Assembly (NCBI GenBank): GCA_021813125.1
Contig: JAKALT010000009.1
Location: 1 to 41,303 of the forward strand
Source of the DNA: a bacterium
Lineage (GTDB): Bacteria > Patescibacteriota > Microgenomatia > Curtissbacterales > GWA2-41-24
Direction: 5' to 3'
Length of the DNA stretch: 41,303 nt
The notes below the pieces were generated by a model that had not been told where the DNA came from, did not search any database, and worked only from the letters and a program-made list of their open reading frames with translations. A program made the position numbers and the translations under genes. Of the stretch, positions 34,856 through 41,303 are shown one piece after another. The stretch's first letter is position 1, and each line of letters opens with the position of its first letter.

Positions 34856-35490
34856 AGTTCTACCTCACGTAGTGATGAAAAAACCTTATCTGCGCCTGAC
34901 TCCTCAAGATGCCTTCTTGTGACCTTGTCACGATTTACACCATAAGCAAGCATACCTGCTGCTTTGGCTGATACTATTCCGTTTGGTGCGTCCTCAAAAA
35001 CTAAACAATATTTTGGTTCAACCTCTATCTTTTTTGCTGCAGCTAGAAAAATATCAGGCGCAGGTTTAAGCTTTTCAATTTCCTCCCCTGTTACAAATGC
35101 AGAGATAAAATCAGAAATTCCAAGTTCCGCTATTATCCTTTTAATCCTATCCTTATGGGGACCACTGGTTGCTATTGCAAGTTTTATTCTTTTCTTGGTA
35201 AGAGATCTGACTAAATCTAAAACACCCGCCATTGGCGGAATTTTTTGATCCAACAGCCGAAAGAACCGATTCTCCCTCTCACTCGCCAATTCTTCCACAC
35301 TTTCTTTAAAACCAAATTCTTCTTTATAAATTTCGACCGTCCTTTTGTTTCCAGTTCCTAATCTCTTTCTAAATAATGCTTCTGTCGGTTTAAAATCTCG
35401 TTGTCCAATCATTTCACGGTCTACCTGCGACCACAACGGTTCCGAATCCATAAGAAGTCCATCTAAATCAAAAATTACAGCTTTAATCAT
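34852..35490 (-). CDS. HAD-superfamily hydrolase (beta-phosphoglucomutase-like)
   Basis: AVIFDLDGLLMDSEPLW...AIATSGPHKDRIKRI...KPAPDIFLAAAKK...VFEDAPNGIVSAKAAGM. Confidence 0.93.
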   Translation of the reverse strand: MIKAVIFDLDGLLMDSEPLWSQVDREMIGQRDFKPTEALFRKRLGTGNKRTVEIYKEEFGFKESVEELASERENRFFRLLDQKIPPMAGVLDLVRSLTKKRIKLAIATSGPHKDRIKRIIAELGISDFISAFVTGEEIEKLKPAPDIFLAAAKKIEVEPKYCLVFEDAPNGIVSAKAAGMLAYGVNRDKVTRRHLEESGADKVFSSLREVEL

Positions 35491-36137
35491 GAACTAAGGC
35501 GAATTTCATAGTTTACCTTGGCCAAACTAGAGTAGACTTTCTCTGCTCCTGCCTCAATTAAATCACTTCTCCAACCCGAATCCTGGTTAACTCCCCAAAC
35601 GGTAATATTCGCTCCTAACGCAGATTTCACCCCATTTACCGAATCCTCAAAAGCCAGACAAGAATCTGCATCAAGATTCAATTTATTAAGCGTCTCCAAA
35701 TAAACATCCGGCGCAGGTTTTCCTTTTGCAACATTGTCCGAAGAAACAATCACCGAAAAATAATCCAAAACATTTTCTCCCGCCAGCATCTCCTTTAGCT
35801 TTTGCTCGGTATGACCTCCGGAATTAAGGGAAATTACCAAACTTTTTTCTCTAGCTTTTTTCAGAACCTCCATAGCACCCGGCATCAGCAAATCCTGGCT
35901 TCCTTTGAGGGTTTCATAAAATATCTCCCTATATTCGCTAAGTAGGTCGCTAGTTTTACCAGCCAAACCTTTACTTTGTAAAATCTCGATAAATTCACGA
36001 AGGCCAATGCCGGTTGTGTCACCAACCTCCACATCCGAAAAATTCTTGAGCTTCAAAAACTTTGAATGTGTTTTACCCCACACGGGTTCCGTATTAAAAA
36101 GCAGCCCGTCAAAATCGAAAATTACAGCCTTAACCAT
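35487..36137 (-). CDS. HAD-superfamily hydrolase (beta-phosphoglucomutase-like)
   Basis: AVIFDFDGLLFNTEPVW...SLNSGGHTEQKL...GKPAPDVYLETLNKL...AFEDSVNGVKSA. Confidence 0.92.
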   Translation of the reverse strand: MVKAVIFDFDGLLFNTEPVWGKTHSKFLKLKNFSDVEVGDTTGIGLREFIEILQSKGLAGKTSDLLSEYREIFYETLKGSQDLLMPGAMEVLKKAREKSLVISLNSGGHTEQKLKEMLAGENVLDYFSVIVSSDNVAKGKPAPDVYLETLNKLNLDADSCLAFEDSVNGVKSALGANITVWGVNQDSGWRSDLIEAGAEKVYSSLAKVNYEIRLSS

Positions 36138-36804
36138 GGATCAGTTTCCCTAAAACCTCATCAGTCAGCTCGTGCATACCTTTCAAAATTAAATCGGCCT
36201 GCTCGTGGTAAGTACTGCCAAACCGCTCGTCGGGAATATAAATTGCCTTCATCCCTGCAGCTTTCGCAGCCTCAATACCGTGAGGAGCATCCTCTAGGGC
36301 AACACAATTTTTAGGTATTACTCCCAATTTTTCAGCAGTTATCAAATATACCTCTGGATGAGGCTTACCGTCACTAATCATAAGATCTTCAGGTGAAACG
36401 ATAACAGAAAAGTAATCCGCCAAGGCGAATCGGTCTAACGCTTGGGTAATATAGGACCTTCTCCTTCCACTCGCTATTGCACGCTTTATAGACATACGAT
36501 CTAATCTCTTAAGAAGTTCACGTGCCCCCTTTAAAAGAACTAGCTCGCTAGCAAACAAATCCCCAAATATTTGCATACGCTCCTCGTGCAATTGCTCTAA
36601 ATCGTCGGCAAGTTGATACTTATCCTTTAAGAAACTAGTCGTATTCATTGGACTTACCGAACGAGTCGTCAAAATGTAGTCTTCACTGCGAAACTTCTTG
36701 CCATGTTTTTTAAGCAACCGATGAAAGGAGCGCAATCTTAGTTCTTCAGTATTAACCAATAATCCGTCGAAATCGAAAATTACGGCTTTAATTTTGGGAT
36801 TCAT
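36130..36804 (-). CDS. HAD-superfamily hydrolase (beta-phosphoglucomutase-like)
   Basis: AVIFDFDGLLVNTEELRLRSF...AIASGRRRSYI...GKPHPEVYLITAEKL...ALEDAPHGIEAAKAAGM. Confidence 0.92.
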   Translation of the reverse strand: MNPKIKAVIFDFDGLLVNTEELRLRSFHRLLKKHGKKFRSEDYILTTRSVSPMNTTSFLKDKYQLADDLEQLHEERMQIFGDLFASELVLLKGARELLKRLDRMSIKRAIASGRRRSYITQALDRFALADYFSVIVSPEDLMISDGKPHPEVYLITAEKLGVIPKNCVALEDAPHGIEAAKAAGMKAIYIPDERFGSTYHEQADLILKGMHELTDEVLGKLIHG

Positions 36805-37727
36805 TAGATTAGCTCAAGTTGATCATTATTTTTCTTATCAGATTTTGACCCCGACTCTGGTCTCTGGCTACTGGTAACTGGCAACTTATTCACTATCGAT
36901 TTAAAACCCAGTTCTTCAAAAACGGCTCTAACGCGATCCCAATCCGGTCCAAATTTCAAATCATCAATCTTAAATTTTATATCAACATCCGTATCCAACT
37001 TCACAAGCTTTTTGGCAGCCAGTGCCACGTCCCTATCCTTTTCCAATTTCAGTCTTGTTGTCTCCCCAATCTCGCCAATATGGCTATAAATCCGTTCAAG
37101 TGTCTTATATTTTTGAAGCAGTGCCGATGCCGTCTTCGGCCCGATACCGGCAATCCCCGGGACGTTATCGGAAGGGTCTCCGGTCATGGATTTATAATCC
37201 ACCATTTGGTCCGGGGTTATTCCGAATTTTTCGCTAACTTCTTTTGCTCCATATAATGTAGTAGAAGATAAATTCCATCCGGGCGCCTGGACTTTTATAA
37301 CCCCATCAACAAGCTGCAATAAATCCCTGTCACCGGAAAGAATAGTTACTTTACTAACCTTACTAAGAAGACCCATTGCCAAAGTCGCAAGTAAATCATC
37401 CGCCTCATACCCTGCTTTTTCAAAATAAGGAATGCCGAATGCTTCAAGTACACTCTTTACTTTAGGTAATTGCGGATAAAGGTCTGGTGGTGGCGCAACC
37501 CTCTGTGCTTTGTATGCTTCAAATTCCACATGCCTAAAAGTAGGTGCCTTGGTATCAAAAGCGCAGGCAATATAGTCCGGCTTTACCTCACCTACAGCCT
37601 TTAAAATCATGTTGGAAAACCCAAAAACCGCGTTGGCATTTTCGCCACTTGAATCCGTCAAAGACGGCAAGGCGTGATACGCACGGTGAAACAGATTGTT
37701 ACCGTCAATTAAAAGAAGAGTTGACAT
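36804..37727 (-). CDS. Stand-alone 5'-3' exonuclease (PolA N-terminal domain-like)
   Basis: LLLIDGNNLFHRAYHALP; AGYEADDLLATLA; ILSGDRDLLQLV; MTGDPSDNVPGIAGIGPKTASALLQKY; C-terminal QLELI. Confidence 0.92.
   Translation of the reverse strand: MSTLLLIDGNNLFHRAYHALPSLTDSSGENANAVFGFSNMILKAVGEVKPDYIACAFDTKAPTFRHVEFEAYKAQRVAPPPDLYPQLPKVKSVLEAFGIPYFEKAGYEADDLLATLAMGLLSKVSKVTILSGDRDLLQLVDGVIKVQAPGWNLSSTTLYGAKEVSEKFGITPDQMVDYKSMTGDPSDNVPGIAGIGPKTASALLQKYKTLERIYSHIGEIGETTRLKLEKDRDVALAAKKLVKLDTDVDIKFKIDDLKFGPDWDRVRAVFEELGFKSIVNKLPVTSSQRPESGSKSDKKNNDQLELI
36851..36884 (-). repeat. Heptanucleotide array near 3' end of exonuclease ORF
   Basis: Minus strand GTTGCCA GTTACCA GTAGCCA GAGACCA GAGTCGG; encodes LPVTSSQRPESG. 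Confidence 0.75.
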
Positions 37728-37745
37728 GAAGAAATTGTACCAAAA

Positions 37746-38135
37746 CTAGCTTAAAGGCTTAATCCACAAGTTAATAACCGTCGTCCTCAAAGCGCCACCT
37801 GATAATCTTCCAACTGTTTCCCAAAAATCACTGTCAGATATTGTTCTAATAGGCATTGCCTGGCCTATTAGGTCCTCTCGAGCTTTATCATCTGAAGTCA
37901 CTTCCCTTAGGCAAGTCCTAGTAAACTCTTCCGCAACATCATTTGGAAGCACAGTTCTCACAAGTAGCAAATTATGTATGTCCGGAGCCCCACTAACACG
38001 CGCGCCTTCAATTTCTAGCAAATCTATACTTGTCACAAGAGGAACCTCAGAAGAAACTTTCTCCACAAAAGACCGCATTAGTGGCCTTCTCATCTCGGCT
38101 ACTAGATCTAAACCAGACCTTAAAGCTTCTGACAT
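37746..38135 (-). CDS. Hypothetical protein
   Basis: 129-aa ORF; no family recognised. Confidence 0.6.
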   Translation of the reverse strand: MSEALRSGLDLVAEMRRPLMRSFVEKVSSEVPLVTSIDLLEIEGARVSGAPDIHNLLLVRTVLPNDVAEEFTRTCLREVTSDDKAREDLIGQAMPIRTISDSDFWETVGRLSGGALRTTVINLWIKPLS

Positions 38136-38153
38136 GAGGCTATTCTAGCACAA

Positions 38154-38588
38154 TCAGTTTAAACCGCTGTTTAAAATCGTACCAGGCATGTAAGTTGATA
38201 AACACTCCTGAGGACCTTTTTCAAGAAGTACCGTTACTTGTTCACAAACAAATCCAAGGCCTGTCTTATGGCTCATAAAGTCTGCTACCCCAAAAACCTC
38301 CACATACCCTAACTGTTTTTCCTGATATCTGCTGGCACAAGTTCCAGCAACAGCCCACCCAACTTTTCGCTTCAAACAATCAACGTCAGAAGGATCATTA
38401 CTATAAGAAAGTACATAAAACTTTGGAATATTCTCACCTTCAGTTGGATGAATGTTCATGGAAGCAACTACCCCCTCAAAATCAACCTCCCGCATCTCTT
38501 CCAAAAACCTAATAGCAATAAACCTTCTTCCCGTATCATACGGAATCAACCTAGTAAGTTCAGACAAATGCGGTTGCTGCCTCTCCAT
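38154..38588 (-). CDS. Hypothetical protein
   Basis: 144-aa ORF; no family recognised. Confidence 0.6.
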   Translation of the reverse strand: MERQQPHLSELTRLIPYDTGRRFIAIRFLEEMREVDFEGVVASMNIHPTEGENIPKFYVLSYSNDPSDVDCLKRKVGWAVAGTCASRYQEKQLGYVEVFGVADFMSHKTGLGFVCEQVTVLLEKGPQECLSTYMPGTILNSGLN

Positions 38589-38607
38589 AAATTTTGATTA
38601 ACCTTTC

Positions 38608-40632
38608 TTACGAAGATTGGACAGGTTTTGAAGATTTAATATTCGCTCCGATCTTGGCTGCAGTGCCTTTAAACTTAATTTCGTCACTTGTTGCGGGCTT
38701 TCCAACAATCTTTTCGAAGTCGTCACGCTCCAGTGTTTCTCTTTTCATCAGTGCTTCGGCAACATGGTCTAGTTTTGTGCGGTTTTTGACTATTACTTCT
38801 TTTGCCTTCCTGAAGCCTTCATCGATTATTTTTGATACTTCCTTATCTATTTTTGCAGCCAACTCAGGAGAAACCTGTTGCTGCTCGGCACCTAACCCGG
38901 GCCAAACACCAAACTGTGGCCTTGGTGAAAATATTGTCGGCCCCAAATCACTCATACCAAACTCCGTCACCATTTCGCGGGCAATACTGGATGCAATCTC
39001 AAGATCCGAAGCTGCCCCCGTTGTATATTCACCGGAAACCAATTCTTCGGCAACTCGTCCACCCATTAAGGTCGCGATTCGCTCCAAAAGCCTCGTTTTT
39101 GTTTCCGTATACCTATCTATTGAGGGCGGAACCAAAGTATGGCCACCGGTCATTCCCCGGGCAACTATTGATATCCTGTGAACCGGATCAACATGCGGCA
39201 GAAAATGGGCAACAATGGCATGACCACCTTCGTGATACGCAGTCAGTCTCTTTTCGTCCTGCGATTGCAACCTGCGTCTCTGGGGTCCAAGCTTAACTTT
39301 TGTAGCCGCCTCTTCCATATCAACATTATTGATTTCTTTCCTGGAGGTTCGGGCAGCCAAAATTGCCGCCTCGTTTAGCATGTTTGCCAAATCGGCACCA
39401 CTATAACCAACTGTTCGATTAGCAATTCGTCCAATGTCAACACTTTTTTCAAACGGCTTACCCTTCATGTGAATCTGAATTATCGCCTTTCTGCCTTCTA
39501 TGTCCGGCAGATCCAAAGCCACTCGCCTGTCAAACCTACCCGGGCGGGTCAAAGCCGGATCCAGAAGGTCCGGCCTGTTGGTTGCTGCCATAACCATTAC
39601 CGATTCGTTAGGTGCAAAACCATCCATTTCCACAAGAATCTGATTCAAAGTCTGTTCCCTTTCATCATGTCCACCGGAAAAACCCATGCCGCGCATTCTT
39701 CCTATCGATTCAATTTCGTCTATAAATATAATAGCCGGGGCACCTTTTTTGGCCTGGACAAATAAATCACGCACTCTTGCGGCTCCAACTCCAACCAGCA
39801 TTTCCATAAATTCCGATCCTGCCACCGAGAAAAACGGTACTCCGGCCTCTCCGGCGACCGCCCGAGCTAGAAGAGTCTTACCGGTTCCCGCCGGCCCCAC
39901 CAGTAGCACACCTTTTGGAGTCCTTGCCCCAATTGCCCTGTATTTTTCCGGATGTTTCAAAAAGTCTACTACCTCCTGCAGTTCCTGTTTAGCTTCATCA
40001 ACCCCGGCAACATCCGCAAATGTTACCTTTGGCATGTCGCTTGAAAACTGCTTGGCCCGTGACTGCCCGAACGAAAAAACTGAAGATGCTCCCTCCCTTG
40101 CCTGTCTGAATATAAGGAAAAAGAAAATAATAATTATCCCGAGCGGCAAGAACGTAGTCAAAATGGTAATCCAAGCCTGGGAAAGTGTTGTGTCCTTGAC
40201 CTCTATTCCCACTTTGCTTGGGTCGATCTGTGCCGCCTGAAGCGCCGCAAAAAATGATTGGTTATCTTCTTTTCTGGAAGAATAGGTCCCATTATCAGAA
40301 AGCGTAACATTAAGTTTATTCCCGTCTATCTCAATATTTTTGACTTTACTGTCCTTTATATCCGAAATGACGGTTGAAATCGGCTTTACTTCCGTAAATT
40401 TGTTTGAAGGGTTGGCGGTTAACGCAAAAAAGGCAAAAACAACAATCCCTAAAACTGCGTAAATTAAAAAACCTCTCCATGAAGAAGACTTACGCATTTT
40501 AATTATCTTCATTTTGGGAATTGCCGGCTTTTTTAAACCGCCTTTATTTCCGGAAGAGTTCTCTTCTGTTTTTAATTTTTCGTCTCCGTTTTTTGCCATA
40601 ACAAAGGCCAATTTTAACACTCCAAAGGTCAA
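38608..40632 (-). CDS. ftsH: ATP-dependent zinc metalloprotease FtsH
   Basis: TFADVAGVDEAKQELQEVVDFLKHPEKY; GPAGTGKTLLARAVAGEAGVPFFSVAGSEF; HEGGHAIVAHFLP; two N-terminal TM segments. Confidence 0.97.
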   Translation of the reverse strand: MTFGVLKLAFVMAKNGDEKLKTEENSSGNKGGLKKPAIPKMKIIKMRKSSSWRGFLIYAVLGIVVFAFFALTANPSNKFTEVKPISTVISDIKDSKVKNIEIDGNKLNVTLSDNGTYSSRKEDNQSFFAALQAAQIDPSKVGIEVKDTTLSQAWITILTTFLPLGIIIIFFFLIFRQAREGASSVFSFGQSRAKQFSSDMPKVTFADVAGVDEAKQELQEVVDFLKHPEKYRAIGARTPKGVLLVGPAGTGKTLLARAVAGEAGVPFFSVAGSEFMEMLVGVGAARVRDLFVQAKKGAPAIIFIDEIESIGRMRGMGFSGGHDEREQTLNQILVEMDGFAPNESVMVMAATNRPDLLDPALTRPGRFDRRVALDLPDIEGRKAIIQIHMKGKPFEKSVDIGRIANRTVGYSGADLANMLNEAAILAARTSRKEINNVDMEEAATKVKLGPQRRRLQSQDEKRLTAYHEGGHAIVAHFLPHVDPVHRISIVARGMTGGHTLVPPSIDRYTETKTRLLERIATLMGGRVAEELVSGEYTTGAASDLEIASSIAREMVTEFGMSDLGPTIFSPRPQFGVWPGLGAEQQQVSPELAAKIDKEVSKIIDEGFRKAKEVIVKNRTKLDHVAEALMKRETLERDDFEKIVGKPATSDEIKFKGTAAKIGANIKSSKPVQSS

Positions 40633-40654
40633 ATTGCCAGCAATCTAAAGGAAA

Positions 40655-41303
40655 TTAAAAGTAATCGATCTTCATAGCCCGTTTAACTTCAGCCAAAGTT
40701 TTTTGTGCCTCTTCCCTAGCCCTTTTAGTTCCTTCCTGCAGAATTTTTTCGACAATTCCATCCTGTTTTTCAAATTCCTCTCTTCTTTTTCTAATTGGTT
40801 CCAAGAATTCCTCCAAAACATCAACCAGAAATTCCTTCACCTCAACATCCTTAACTTTACCCTGTTTATAGCTTTCTTTAAATTTCGAATTTTGGATTTC
40901 GAATTTTGGATTTCCTGAAGCAAAAACATCCAAGTAAGTAAAAACCGGATTGCCTTCGATTCGGCCCGGTTCATCTCCGTGAACCCGGTTCGGGTCTGTG
41001 TACATTGTCATTACCTGTTTTCTGACAGTTTCCGAATCATCCGCCAGATTAATCACATTCCCAAGGCTTTTGCTCATCTTGGCTTTGCCATCAGTCCCGG
41101 GTAATCTTTCAACTTCTCCGATTAAGGCCTCAGGCTCGATAAGCACCTTGCCGTACAACTCGTTAAACTTACGCACAATTTCCCGTGTCTGCTCAATCAT
41201 TGGTACCTGATCCACTCCAACCGGCACCAGGTCTGCTTTCAAAAACGTAATATCGGCAGCTTGCGAAACGGGATAAGCCAAAAAGCCCAAAGGCACGTTG
41301 GCC
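40655..41303 (-). CDS. trpS: Tryptophanyl-tRNA synthetase, C-terminal part (5' end outside window)
   Basis: PLGFLAYPVSQAADITFLKADLVPVGVDQVPMIEQTREIVRKFN...KMSKSLGNVINL. Confidence 0.95.
   Translation of the reverse strand, partial: ANVPLGFLAYPVSQAADITFLKADLVPVGVDQVPMIEQTREIVRKFNELYGKVLIEPEALIGEVERLPGTDGKAKMSKSLGNVINLADDSETVRKQVMTMYTDPNRVHGDEPGRIEGNPVFTYLDVFASGNPKFEIQNSKFKESYKQGKVKDVEVKEFLVDVLEEFLEPIRKRREEFEKQDGIVEKILQEGTKRAREEAQKTLAEVKRAMKIDYF
40880..40914 (-). repeat. Heptanucleotide array inside trpS
   Basis: Minus strand CCAAAAT TCGAAAT CCAAAAT TCGAAAT; encodes NPKFEIQNSKFK. Confidence 0.78.

Noticed and set aside
39686-40240. 184-aa plus-strand ORF
   Set aside because: Antisense to ftsH; shadow ORF.

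Overview
The window is from a streamlined bacterial genome, most likely Candidate Phyla Radiation/Patescibacteria (Microgenomates-like); this is inferred from gene content and the 16S 5' end, not from a search. At the left edge is the 5' end of a 16S rRNA gene (minus strand) with its promoter, a structured leader and a boxB/boxA-like antitermination site. Divergent from it is a plus-strand type IV pilin cluster: three GFTLIE prepilins, one LPQTT-bearing surface protein and one pilin-like protein without a prepilin signal. Almost everything else is on the minus strand: TrmH-type methyltransferase, glmS, SIS-domain isomerase, a compact isoprenoid operon (dxr-ispD-ispF-ispE-ispG-ispH-prenyl synthase-uppS), alkyltransferase, DedA, pth, family-4 UDG, GH37 trehalase, an intein-containing ATP-dependent DNA ligase, Fic, a RHH/RelE-like toxin-antitoxin pair, recF, MFS, mutM, an ABC exporter, GT4 glycosyltransferase, three HAD hydrolases, a stand-alone PolA-type 5'-3' exonuclease, ftsH and partial trpS. 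The most interesting signals are: (1) tandem arrays with a strict 7-bp period but different unit sequences, at least seven loci, mostly inside ORFs that stay open; (2) palindromic elements inside ORFs, including two 48-bp elements with identical 13-22-13 architecture (recF and a glycosyltransferase) and a 70-bp element with 11-bp terminal inverted repeats inside the ligase; (3) a turnover hot spot around the ligase, where cargo genes are separated by partial copies of the ligase 5' end, ligase 3' end and fic 3' end; (4) an intein at the ligase nucleotidyltransferase motif. All family calls come from motif recognition by eye; no searches were run.
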